A stretch of DNA of 36,301 bases from Rhizobium giardinii bv. giardinii H152 (GCF_000379605.1 NZ_KB902693.1:2031-38331), one strand, 5' to 3'; positions 26,634-35,182 are shown, numbered from the stretch's first letter. Numbers and translations are program-made. Notes: generated by a model not told the origin, from the sequence alone.

Positions 26634-29600
26634 ATGTTTGGTTCTACGCATCCTTTAGAGAAAACATTGTCTCGCCTTGACTTTGGCTGGCAGTTGCGAA
26701 AAACACGTGCGACGCAGCAATTGTTAACAAGGGCTTCACGAGAAATGCACTTTTGTCTTATTACGGAAGAATTTCAAGGATTGACCTGGGGCGGTGGCAT
26801 CGGCGTCTGTTTTGCCGGCCTTGCAAAGAGCCTTGCATCCCGCGGCCACAAAGTCGACGTTGTCATAACAAACGATGCCTCTGTTTCACAGTCTTTCAAG
26901 CAGATGTCTGCAAGCTTGAAAGATCAAGGTATCATCGTACGGTCTCTGATCGAGATCAAGAATGACGACATCAAGCCCGGACTTCATCGGGATCACATCT
27001 TGAAGTCGTTCGAGATTTCTCAGTTTCTGTTGAACAACCATTACGATTGCGTTCATTTCCACGAATATCTGGGCCTCGGCCTCTATACGACCATGGCCAG
27101 GCACCAGGGCCTGCTACCCAATACTATCGTGGTCACGCAAACCCACGGCAGTACGGAATGGGTACGACGGCACAATATGTTCCTTCCCGATATTTCCATA
27201 CTCGAAATCGAAGGCATGGAACGGCGACAGATCGAGCAGTCGGATTTCGTCGCAAGCCCCAGCCAGTACATGCTGGATTGGTATGCGGAAAATGGGGTCA
27301 AGCTGCCGGCAAACGGCCTGATCAATTGGTTGCTGCCGCGATGGCTGGAAAAGACCGAAACGCCGGTCGAACTGACCACGCGCCCGATTGCGCCGGGTCA
27401 ACTCAAAGAGCTGATTTTCTTTGGGCGACATGAGCCGCGCAAGGGGATCGAAATCTTCGTGGAAGCCGTCAAAAGGCTGTCGGGCAAAGTGGATCTCGAT
27501 ATCACCTTCCTGGGCCGGTTCGACATGATTGATCGGGAAAATTCCGTATCCTACATCCTCCGTCACCTGCGAGACTTCCCAGGTCGCCTGACGTTCCTTG
27601 GGGATTACACGCAGGATCGGGCACACCGCCTGATGCTGCAGCGTCCCGACGCACTCTGCGTCATGCCATCGCTGATCGAGAACAGCCCCTGCACTGTCGG
27701 CGAAGCCTTGACGTTGGGGCTTCCCTTTCTCGCGTCCGACGTCGGCGGGACACACGAGCTTATTCGAAACGAGAGCCGCGACGATGCGCTGGTCAAGCCT
27801 GTCGCGTCCGCACTGGCGGAAAAGATTCTAAAGATCGCAGAGCACGGTCAGCCGGCCGTAAGCGCGGCTCTGGACCCCGTTCAAATTGCAGACCGGTGGG
27901 AGAAGCTGCATGCGGATCTCCAGGCCACAATCCCAGCGCGCGTCGCGGCCGACGACAAGCCCCTCGTCTCTATCATCGTCACGCACTACGAGCGGCCCGA
28001 CCTGGTAACGCGGGCTGTGGAGCATCTGTTTGCGCAGACTTACGAAAACATAGAAATCATTCTCGTGGATGACGGCAGCCCGCGAAGCACGACGCAGGCA
28101 AGGCTGGACGAACTGGAGACAAAATACGGCGGCGAGCGGTTCCGAGTGATCCGCTCCGCCAATCGTTATCTGGGCGCCGCACGCAATCTGGGCGCTAGCC
28201 ACGCGCGCGGGACATATCTTATGTTCCATGATGACGACAACATTGCCGAGCCTCAGGAAGTCGAGACCTTCGTCAAAGCGGCCTTGACCGGCGGTTTCGA
28301 AATCCTTACCGCCCAGTCGTTCATATTCTTTGATCACGACCATCCGGAACTGGGGAAAATAGAATATTTCCCGATCGGCATCGGTGGCGATTTCTCGTTC
28401 TTCCGCAATCGGTTCGGTGACGCCAATGCGCTGATCCTTAAAGAGACATTTGACCGGGTCGGCGGCTTCTCGGAGCATTACGGCGTGGGATGGGAGGACT
28501 GGGAGTTCTTCCTGAGAGCCCATGTTCATGGCGCGCGCATGGGCATCGTTCCGGTCGCCTTGTTCCGATATTTCGCGTCCGGCACCGGAATGCTGGCAAG
28601 CGGCTTGCCAAGGCTCAACAATTTCCGGATTTTCGACGCCGTCCGCCACATGAAACCGGTGCTGAGTGCCGATCTCCTGCAACTGGCTCGCCGGGACGAA
28701 GTCGGCCAGCAGATTCTGGACCGGACATGGTGGGGCTTTGAGAAGATGGAGTTTCGCGACATCCATCGCAAGATCATGGGATTCGAACCCAACTCGGATG
28801 ACGCATTGATACTGCTGGTGGAGCTTGCATTCAATCTGGGGCGCATCGACGATGCAGTCGCACTCGGAATGACCAAAACCGCAGCGCGCCGCGAATTGGC
28901 AAAGATCGTGTCAGCATCTGTTCTCAACAGGGCGGTTCGCCCGCGGATGCCGTACATAGCAGAACACTGCGACGTACCTGAAGACGACGACATCGATGCC
29001 TATCGGCTATCCGGCTGGATTGCCGGGCCCGACATGCTGCCTGTGCAGATTGTCGGGGCAACGATCGGGGACACCTATTTCCGTGTCGTTTCGCTGAAGG
29101 AAGTTGTTCGATATGACGTATATGAGGCCTACGAGCGGTGCGGGCTGCCGAATGTCGGCTTTGATGCCTATCTGCTTGCTAGCGAACAGCCGATGCCCGA
29201 CACCGATGGTGTGGGGGCGCAGCGCATGAACTTCCATGGCGAAAACGGCAAAGGCGATATTACGCTTTACTTGCAGCACGACAATCCCGCTGCCTGCGTC
29301 GGCTGGCTCGAAGCTCTGTCGGATCTGGCGGTTTGCCACATCGATCGGCCGAATGCTCCGGCTCGATCGGCCACGGCTCGGCTTGAAATCTGCGTCTCCA
29401 ACAATCCGAAGGACATTGTTGCGTTGATCGGCGCCCGATCCATGCCCCTGGTTGCCATGGGAGACGGTTACTTCGACGCTAACGTCGACATGACGTCCCT
29501 ATCGACGGACGACGCTGTAATCCGCCTGCTTTCGCCAACGCGCCTCTTTATCCTGGACGCGGTGATTTATCATGCGCGAGGCGATGTCCTGTCGGAGAGG

Positions 29601-29684
29601 GCTTTAGCGTCGCATGCTGATATCTCGCCGACAGACCGCGAGAACGAACGCAACCGTGCAGACACAGGCGTGTCTGCTGCATAG
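26634..29684 (+). CDS. Large glycosyltransferase: GT4 plus GT2 plus C-terminal domain
   Basis: 1,016 residues. Residues about 38-420 are a GT4-type transferase (CLITEEFQGLTWGGGIGVCFAGLAKSLASRGH; VHFHEYLGLG; FFGRHEPRKGIEIFVEAV; the nucleotide-sugar motif PSLIENSPCTVGEAL). Residues about 440-700 are GT2 (PLVSIIVTHYERPDLV; ILVDDGSPRS; NLGASHARGTYLMFHDDDN; GVGWEDWEFFLRA). The last ~300 residues form a domain I do not recognise. ATG 26634 has no good ribosome binding site and the first 37 codons are AT-rich and unlike the rest; ATG 26745, just before the conserved part, is a real alternative. It would transfer two sugars at the cytoplasmic face of the inner membrane. Confidence 0.82.
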   Translation: MFGSTHPLEKTLSRLDFGWQLRKTRATQQLLTRASREMHFCLITEEFQGLTWGGGIGVCFAGLAKSLASRGHKVDVVITNDASVSQSFKQMSASLKDQGIIVRSLIEIKNDDIKPGLHRDHILKSFEISQFLLNNHYDCVHFHEYLGLGLYTTMARHQGLLPNTIVVTQTHGSTEWVRRHNMFLPDISILEIEGMERRQIEQSDFVASPSQYMLDWYAENGVKLPANGLINWLLPRWLEKTETPVELTTRPIAPGQLKELIFFGRHEPRKGIEIFVEAVKRLSGKVDLDITFLGRFDMIDRENSVSYILRHLRDFPGRLTFLGDYTQDRAHRLMLQRPDALCVMPSLIENSPCTVGEALTLGLPFLASDVGGTHELIRNESRDDALVKPVASALAEKILKIAEHGQPAVSAALDPVQIADRWEKLHADLQATIPARVAADDKPLVSIIVTHYERPDLVTRAVEHLFAQTYENIEIILVDDGSPRSTTQARLDELETKYGGERFRVIRSANRYLGAARNLGASHARGTYLMFHDDDNIAEPQEVETFVKAALTGGFEILTAQSFIFFDHDHPELGKIEYFPIGIGGDFSFFRNRFGDANALILKETFDRVGGFSEHYGVGWEDWEFFLRAHVHGARMGIVPVALFRYFASGTGMLASGLPRLNNFRIFDAVRHMKPVLSADLLQLARRDEVGQQILDRTWWGFEKMEFRDIHRKIMGFEPNSDDALILLVELAFNLGRIDDAVALGMTKTAARRELAKIVSASVLNRAVRPRMPYIAEHCDVPEDDDIDAYRLSGWIAGPDMLPVQIVGATIGDTYFRVVSLKEVVRYDVYEAYERCGLPNVGFDAYLLASEQPMPDTDGVGAQRMNFHGENGKGDITLYLQHDNPAACVGWLEALSDLAVCHIDRPNAPARSATARLEICVSNNPKDIVALIGARSMPLVAMGDGYFDANVDMTSLSTDDAVIRLLSPTRLFILDAVIYHARGDVLSERALASHADISPTDRENERNRADTGVSAA

Positions 29685-30291
29685 CCGGAATTGCAATGTA
29701 ATGTCAGGACGGCTCGATTGTAGGCACAGTTGTGTTCTTCACCGAAAGTGACCTACGAAGACGGTGTCAGGAAAGGGCAGGCTTTATGACCGCAGAAAAC
29801 GTTATTGTCGATGATTCCCCATCGGCGAAGTCCATGGCTTCATGGAGCAAAGGCATCAAGCACGAACTCGGGTTCTGGAAACATTGGCTGGCTGCCCGCG
29901 CCGGGGGCACTGGCATTTTGAAAAGCGATTGAAGCCCAACAAGGCGGTTGAAGGACTTTGATTGAAATTTTGGCCCAGTTCAATTTCACCGAGCGGGACG
30001 GTGACTTCATCATCTGGAACAAAAACCAGAGTGTGAATGTCGGACAGTCGCTTTCGATGAAGGCGACGGTCCAAACCAGACGTTACGATGGCAAGATCGG
30101 CGTCATCATCACCAAGGCGGTCGCTTGTTGCGCATTACGGCAATCAGGCGATGGAAAGCCTCTGACAGTCGACCAGAACCGGCGCGGCTTTTGAGGCACC
30201 TTTCCACGCATATGTTAGACAGACGCCGAAGAATCCGCACTAAGGATTGTCAACAGGAAAATCTTGAGATGTCGGAAAAGGGAGTTTCGAT
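29685..30291. other. Decayed interval between glycan genes
   Basis: About 600 bp with only remnants: the methyltransferase-like scrap at 29786-29932 and a short frame around 29958-30194 (containing RDGDFIIWNKNQSVNVGQ) with no recognisable family. The end of the interval holds the GGGAG site of the next gene. Deletions have probably removed one or two genes here. Confidence 0.45.
29786..29932 (+). pseudogene. N-terminal scrap of a methyltransferase-like gene
   Basis: 48 codons from ATG 29786, including ASWSKGIKHELGFWKHWLAAR. A W..GI..E..FW..W pattern occurs at the start of some SAM-dependent methyltransferases and related proteins in glycan clusters. The frame stops soon afterwards and no methyltransferase motif I follows in any frame. 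It is more likely a truncated gene than a real small protein; the family is tentative. Confidence 0.35.
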
Positions 30292-30933
30292 ATGGAAAAC
30301 TGGGCGCATGCCTTTGAGGCCATCGGCGACAATTGCGAATTCGGCTTCATGCAGCAGAAAAAGGGCGTCGATGAAGGCGCTCTGTTAAAATGGTGCCGGA
30401 TCATGGCCTATCAGGATCTCCTGACCTTTCTGGAAGCGCCGCAAGCGGCGTTTTACCAGCGCGAAAACCTATCTCCGACATTCGACGACATGCTGTGCGA
30501 TGCAAGTTCGGGAATCCTGTACCACACAGTGCTGTACAGCCGCGAGGAGAATGGCGAGCGGCAATTTAACGCGCAAGGCGATGAGTTCGACAGGATCTAT
30601 GCGGCCGAACTCGAGAAGAAAACCTACATGTACAACAAGTTCTTCGACGGGCTCAGGGGCGCGGAGAAATTCTATGTGTTCAAGATGAACGGCACGAACG
30701 ATGTGGCGATGGCCACGGAAATCGGTGCTTGTCTCGCCACCTTCAATCCTCAGAACCGCCTCCTCTATGTCACAGATGAGAATGCGCAACGCATCGGAAC
30801 GGTCGAGAAGCTGAACGACAATACGTATCGCGGCTATATTCAGGCGCTTGCCCCCTATTTCCCGGTAACTGATGCCAAGCTCGAATACTGGGAGCCCATG
30901 TGCGACGAAGCCTTGCGTGTGATGCGGGCTTAG
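30292..30933 (+). CDS. GDNCEFG-motif protein of unknown function
   Basis: 213 residues, soluble, no signal peptide. ATG 30292 follows GGGAG at eight bases. It opens with FEAIGDNCEFGFMQQKKG, a motif I associate with proteins found in glycosyltransferase clusters and reminiscent of the papain-like DUF1796 group in which the motif Cys could be catalytic. A later IGACLATFNPQNRLLYV may be a second conserved strand-helix. No other active-site residue can be assigned. Its position before a pyruvyl transferase suggests a role in glycan decoration or assembly. Confidence 0.65.
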   Translation: MENWAHAFEAIGDNCEFGFMQQKKGVDEGALLKWCRIMAYQDLLTFLEAPQAAFYQRENLSPTFDDMLCDASSGILYHTVLYSREENGERQFNAQGDEFDRIYAAELEKKTYMYNKFFDGLRGAEKFYVFKMNGTNDVAMATEIGACLATFNPQNRLLYVTDENAQRIGTVEKLNDNTYRGYIQALAPYFPVTDAKLEYWEPMCDEALRVMRA

Positions 30934-30985
30934 AGCAGCACGTTGCCATCCTTCTGCTGTCCGGAAAAGATAAAGGAACTCTGAG

Positions 30986-31215
30986 ATGACATCGGGCAAT
31001 GCACATTGCATTATCACAGGCTGCTGGCCGGCCTTTCGGAATATGCGCAATCGAGCAAGACTGCCGAGGTTGCCGACGATCCGCGGCTGATCGTCTTTTC
31101 GACGGAAATGTTCCAGGGAAGCCGCCGGCGCGTCGGGGATATGTGGATCGCCTGCCGGCGTTTTGTAGGCTCTTGGTGGTCGGAGAAATTGAGACAAGGC
31201 GGGGAGAGGCAATGA
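30986..31215 (+). pseudogene. Frameshifted small gene coupled to the pyruvyl transferase
   Basis: ATG 30986 has a good AAGGA eight bases upstream and reads MTSGNAHCIITGCW, which looks like the start of a nucleotide- or PAPS-binding protein, but the frame stops after 34 codons. A second frame, open from 30985, encodes DPRLIVFSTEMFQGSRRR and ends at 31215 in an ATGA overlap with the next gene. A good start in one frame and a coupled stop in another suggest one gene broken by a frameshift or internal deletion. No family can be named. Confidence 0.4.
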
Positions 31216-32246
31216 AAGTCGGTTTTTTCACTGATACATTCGATCAGTTCACGTCTTTGGATGACAAGTATGGTACGGTCTCGTGGAACACAGGCAACAT
31301 CCTTTTTCTTGAGGCGATCAAGAAAACGATCGAATGCGATATCATCCATTCCTGGGACGACTGGAAAATGGAAGATTATGACGCATTTATCACGACCGAT
31401 TTGATTTGGATCCAAGAGAGCACCGAGCCATCTGGGCGCCTATTAAATCGCATCAAGGTTGCCAAGGATCGCCCGATCATACCAATAAGCGTTGGCCTCC
31501 AGGCTCACGAATTTGACCCGAACTTCACACTGCATCCCCAGATGCTGTTTACCCTTAAGGAGATAGAATCTAACTGCACGTTGGCGGTTCGAGGCGAATA
31601 CACTGCCGAAACGCTGCGGCGTCACGGCGTGAACAACATCGAGGTCATTGGCTGCCCGTCGATGTATCAAATCCCTTTCTACTCCGACAGCTTAGATTTC
31701 CTTAATAAAACCCCGTCTGTGGATTTTGTGACAGCGAACTATCGTTCTTTCTATGGGGAACTGAACCCCACTGATCACCAGAGGCTGCATTACATCGCAA
31801 CACACTGCCATGGTTTTTCCGAACAGACGCTTCTAGCATTGACCCCGACATTAATGCCTGACGAGAAAGTCAGGCAGTGGTTCGACCGTCATACGCATCT
31901 GTTCTTTGACCTAGAATCATGGGTGCGTCACGATAGTCGATATGACTTCAGTTTCGGGCTGCGTTTTCACGGCAATGTAGCGGCGATTTTGGCTGGCGTG
32001 CAGTCTTTGTTTCTTACCATCGACAGCCGCACCAAAGAAATGACCGATTACTTTGCGCTACCATCCATTAGCGCTGAGAGTTTTTCTATTGATGAACCTT
32101 TAATCGAACACGCTCAGCGGACTGATTACGCGCCGTTCCTGAACGTCTACAAAGAACGACTGAATACCTACACTAACTTTCTTCAGAAGAACAACCTCCG
32201 GCTCACGAAAGACTATAGTGATCGCCTTTCGTTGTTCCAGTGTTAG
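31212..32246 (+). CDS. Polysaccharide pyruvyl transferase-type protein
   Basis: 344 residues. ATG 31212 follows GGGGAGAGG and overlaps the stop of the preceding broken frame. The order of features fits the PS_pyruv_trans family: DAFITTDLIWIQ, RPIIPISVGLQAHEFD, LTLKEIESNCTLAVRGEYTAETLRRHG, EVIGCPSMY, and the C-terminal SFGLRFHGNVAAILAGVQSLFLTIDSRTKEM, where R..H of RFHGN is the usual catalytic/substrate region. These enzymes add a ketal pyruvate from phosphoenolpyruvate to a sugar of a surface glycan, or are sugar transferases of related fold. The gene is less GC-rich than its upstream neighbours. Confidence 0.82.
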   Translation: MKVGFFTDTFDQFTSLDDKYGTVSWNTGNILFLEAIKKTIECDIIHSWDDWKMEDYDAFITTDLIWIQESTEPSGRLLNRIKVAKDRPIIPISVGLQAHEFDPNFTLHPQMLFTLKEIESNCTLAVRGEYTAETLRRHGVNNIEVIGCPSMYQIPFYSDSLDFLNKTPSVDFVTANYRSFYGELNPTDHQRLHYIATHCHGFSEQTLLALTPTLMPDEKVRQWFDRHTHLFFDLESWVRHDSRYDFSFGLRFHGNVAAILAGVQSLFLTIDSRTKEMTDYFALPSISAESFSIDEPLIEHAQRTDYAPFLNVYKERLNTYTNFLQKNNLRLTKDYSDRLSLFQC

Positions 32247-32252
32247 CTAGCC

Positions 32253-32717
32253 CTAGAGTGCCCGGCGCATAATTTCATGCCAGCGACCAACCGGTGAAAT
32301 TTCCGGGGCCATTGCGATAACGCCGGTATCGTACTGGGGTTCCTGATGGGAACGCCGTCTCACATGTCTGGATAGCATGAACCCCGTTGGGCCAGACAAT
32401 CTGCGTACCAAACCATCCGCCAGCCCCCGGCGCATTGGCCGCGTCGTAGCAGGTGAAAAACCCGTTTTGCAGAGGCACATCGTTACAGTGTTACAGTCTG
32501 TGACAACTCCGGCTAAAGGCGCAACGTTGCTGGAGACACCCAATGCGGTTCTTGCGAGTGCCGGGTTTGCAGTCAGATATGGAGCGGTGTCAGTCATGTT
32601 GGTGTGGACGGCCCCCAGCACGGCATCGATGTGCCAGAATGAGGTCGTTGAAGATCTCAAGCAAAGGAGACCGTCCGTGGAACATATTATTCGAATTGGC
32701 ATGGATACTTTGCGCAT
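32253..32717 (-). pseudogene. Tail-fibre/pyocin-knob-like gene remnant, frameshifted
   Basis: The minus strand first reads SFWHIDAVLGAVHTNMTDTAPYL and ALGVSSNVAPLAGVVTDCNTVT. At about 32478 the frame changes and continues as LQNGFFTCYDAANAPG, then WFGTQIVWPNGVHAIQTC and RYRNGPGNFTGW. This pattern, ending in R...G....W, is the knob-type domain seen at the C-terminus of phage tail fibres and pyocin-like particles. The 5' part is missing and the IS21 end lies just upstream, so it was probably truncated by insertion or deletion and then frameshifted. Confidence 0.55.
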
Positions 32718-32807
32718 TCCGATGATGCCGGACGGCTATTCCAATGTGAAGCCGGACATTCGTTCCAATTTCATGCCGGACACGATTCCGATTTGAAGTC
32801 GGACAGT
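32716..32807. repeat. Four imperfect tandem repeats at the istB-side end of the IS21 element
   Basis: Copies start at 32716, 32738, 32762 and 32785 (spacing 22, 24 and 23 bp). Each resembles ATTCCGATTTGAAGTCGGACA, for example ATTCCAATGTGAAGCCGGACA and TTCCAATTTCATGCCGGACA. IS21 elements carry repeated transposase-binding sites near their ends, which explains position and form; the exact terminal dinucleotide was not found. Confidence 0.6.
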
Positions 32808-32856
32808 TGGGGTGCCTCTGGGTCGTCAGGTTTTTTGACGTGAAGCGGCTTGGCGG

Positions 32857-33612
32857 TCAAGCCTGAGTTGTTTCAGCAGCGGTCACGGAACGTTGCTTTC
32901 GCATGCTCTCGCCGGAAAGTTCGATGCGGTAGGCATTGTGGACAAGCCGGTCGAGGATGGCGTCGGCGATCGTGGGATTGCCGATCATGTCGTGCCAATG
33001 TTCGACGGGGACCTGGCTGGTTACAATCGTGGACCGTTTCTCATAGCGGTCTTCAACGATCTCCAGGAGGTCGCGCCGTTGCTCGTCGCTGAGTTTCTCC
33101 GGCCCCCAGTCATCAAGGATGAGCAGGTCGGTTCTGGCCAGCGCCTTGAGGACCTTTGGATATCGGCCGTCGCCACGCGCCAAAGCAAGGGTGGCGAAGA
33201 GCCTGGGGAGGCGATGATAGGCGACGGAGAAGTCTTCGCGGCAGGCCTTGTGTCCGAGAGCGCAGGCAAGCCAGCTCTTGCCCACGCCGGCTGGCCCGAT
33301 CATGAGCAGGCTGTGACGCTGCCGGATCCAGTCGCATCCGGCAAGCTTCAGGAAGAGATTGCGATCAAGGCCGCGGGTGGCGCGGAAATCAATATTCTCG
33401 ATCTGGGCGTCATGGCGGAGCTTTGCCGCCCGAGCCCTGGCCTCGAAGCGCTTGTGACGGCGTGAGGTGGTCTCTCGCTCAAGAAGAAGAGCGAGCCATT
33501 CACCATGCTCGAGGTGCCTGGCTTCCGGTTGCGTGTCGAGCTCCTGATAGGCGCTTGCCATGCCGGAAAGGCCGAGTTCGCGCAGCATGTCGATGGTGGG
33601 ATTGATCAGCAT
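32857..33612 (-). CDS. istB: IS21 helper ATPase IstB
   Basis: 251 residues starting at ATG 33612; the open frame continues upstream into istA but is not coding there. AAA+ ATPase with Walker A GPAGVGKSWLA, Walker B DLLILDDWG, and the sensor part STIVTSQVP. The N-terminal IstB region is typical (LRELGLSGMASAYQEL; EWLALLLERE; DFRATRGLDRNLFLKL). IstB assists IstA in target choice and strand transfer. It begins 14 bp after the istA stop. Full length. Confidence 0.92.
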   Translation of the reverse strand: MLINPTIDMLRELGLSGMASAYQELDTQPEARHLEHGEWLALLLERETTSRRHKRFEARARAAKLRHDAQIENIDFRATRGLDRNLFLKLAGCDWIRQRHSLLMIGPAGVGKSWLACALGHKACREDFSVAYHRLPRLFATLALARGDGRYPKVLKALARTDLLILDDWGPEKLSDEQRRDLLEIVEDRYEKRSTIVTSQVPVEHWHDMIGNPTIADAILDRLVHNAYRIELSGESMRKQRSVTAAETTQA

Positions 33613-33626
33613 GATTGGGTGTCTCC

Positions 33627-35150
33627 TCAATGAAAGTAGCCGGGACCACGCAGGTTGGCGTGTTCGATGACGGCGGCCGGTTCGGTGGACGGTTTTTTGC
33701 CTTTGTAGGTGGCGATGAGCGAGGTGATGGTCTTGCAGTTCAAACCGCCGATCTCGACAGCGCGTGCTGAAACGGCCTCGGCCTGGTCGTGGCCGATATC
33801 GCGGTAAAGCCGCAGGATCCCCAGGCATGTTCTGAAGCCTTGTTCCGGATGCGGTCGGCTGGCGAGAATGGCGATGATCAGCCCTTCGGTCTGCTGCCCG
33901 ATGGACGCGCCCCATCGCCGGAAGCGCTCCGGCGTCCATTCGGCATAGCGGCGATGTGAACTGGGCATATGCGCGGGGTCTGTTCCGTAACGCGGGCCAC
34001 CATAGCGGCGCTGATGCACCGCGACGCGTTTGCCGCGATGGAAGATCTCAATCATCCGAGCGGTCGCCCGGATATCGACCTGCTGGCGGATGAGAGCGTG
34101 CGGGACCGAATAGAAGAAGCTCTGGAATTCCACGTGGTAATCTGTCGACACCCGCGCCAAGCGCCATTCGGCGAACTCGTAATGCTCGGTGGGCAAACTT
34201 GCGAGTGCTGCCTGTTCGACCGTCTCAAACAGGTGCCGACGACTGACGCCCAACCGGCGCATGACATGATTGTTGATGCGCTCCAGCATCTCGGCGATCG
34301 CGGCGTTGGCCTCGGCGAGCGAGAAGAAGGTCTGCTTGCGAAGACGGCCGAGAATGCAGCTCTGGGCGAACCGCATGCCATTCTCGACCTTGGCCTTGTC
34401 CTTCGGGCGTCGCGGCCGGGCTGGCAGGACACCGACGCCATAGTGAGCAGCCATGACCCCGTAGCTGCGGTTGATCTCGGGATCGTAGAAGCTGGCGCGG
34501 CTGACGCCGGACTTCAGATTGTCCGGCACGATCAGCCGGGGCACACCGTCGAAGAAGCTGAACATGCGCACATGCGAGCCGATCCAGTCCGGTAGGGTCT
34601 GCGTCCAGGTGGCTTCCGCGTATGTGTAGCTCGACGCGCCGAGCACGCCGAGGAACAGTTCCGCCTCGCGGATCTCACCGGTCTTGCGATCGACGATCGG
34701 CACCTTCTTGCCGGAATAGTCCACGAAGACCTTGTCACCAGCGACATGTTCCTGGCGCATCGTCGGCGACAGGCGCTTCTCGAAGCCGCGAAACAGCTCG
34801 CAGAAGCGGCTATAACCATACCCATCCTGATGGACGCTGCGATATTCCTCCCACAGGATCAGCAGCGTCACGCCGGGCTTCTTCAGCTCGATGGAAAGTT
34901 CGGCCCAGTTCGGCTCCTGGCGTAGTCGCTTGCCCGGCTTGACGCCGGCGCGGGTGAAAAGCCGATGCTCCAGAGCATCGTCTGTCAGTTCTCCTGGCAA
35001 TGGCCAGTTCAGTCCGGCAGCTTTAGCCCGATCCAGGTTGTCTTGCACCGTGCTTCGGGCGATCCCGAGCATTGCCGCAATCTCGCGCACGCTTGTTCCA
35101 CCGTACGCATCCGAGGTGGGCCGCCTTGTAGGAACTGTCGGATCTGGCAC
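33627..35150 (-). CDS. istA: IS21 transposase IstA
   Basis: 507 residues with a DDE integrase core. The N-terminal helix-turn-helix reads SVREIAAMLGIARSTVQDNLDRA. The catalytic region includes KVFVDYSGKKVPI (first Asp), VPRLIVPDNLKSGV (second Asp) and PRRPKDKAKVENGM (Glu). GTG 35150 has AAGGA six bases upstream. The first ~20 residues (PDPTVPTRRPTSDAYGG) look unlike the usual extended leader helix of IstA, so the 5' end may be altered. Otherwise intact and followed by istB. Confidence 0.9.
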   Translation of the reverse strand: MPDPTVPTRRPTSDAYGGTSVREIAAMLGIARSTVQDNLDRAKAAGLNWPLPGELTDDALEHRLFTRAGVKPGKRLRQEPNWAELSIELKKPGVTLLILWEEYRSVHQDGYGYSRFCELFRGFEKRLSPTMRQEHVAGDKVFVDYSGKKVPIVDRKTGEIREAELFLGVLGASSYTYAEATWTQTLPDWIGSHVRMFSFFDGVPRLIVPDNLKSGVSRASFYDPEINRSYGVMAAHYGVGVLPARPRRPKDKAKVENGMRFAQSCILGRLRKQTFFSLAEANAAIAEMLERINNHVMRRLGVSRRHLFETVEQAALASLPTEHYEFAEWRLARVSTDYHVEFQSFFYSVPHALIRQQVDIRATARMIEIFHRGKRVAVHQRRYGGPRYGTDPAHMPSSHRRYAEWTPERFRRWGASIGQQTEGLIIAILASRPHPEQGFRTCLGILRLYRDIGHDQAEAVSARAVEIGGLNCKTITSLIATYKGKKPSTEPAAVIEHANLRGPGYFH

Positions 35151-35152
35151 TG

Positions 35153-35182
35153 ACTGTCCTTATTGACGTCAATACGGACAGT
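35153..35182. promoter_or_regulatory. 30-bp near-perfect palindrome between istA and IS66 tnpA
   Basis: The two 15-bp arms ACTGTCCTTATTGAC and GTCAATACGGACAGT are inverted copies with a single mismatch and no spacer. The site covers nearly the whole 37-bp gap between two divergent transposase genes. It may be a regulator operator, an IS target site or part of the IS21 right end; the sequence alone does not say which. Confidence 0.6.

Noticed and set aside
27828..28766. 312-codon minus-strand frame
   Set aside because: Antisense to the GT4-GT2 glycosyltransferase, whose plus frame carries clear motifs.
32716..32807. CRISPR array
   Set aside because: Repeat units are adjacent and imperfect with no unique spacers, and they lie at an IS21 end.
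32893..33465. 190-codon plus-strand frame
   Set aside because: Antisense to istB, which has Walker motifs in the minus frame.
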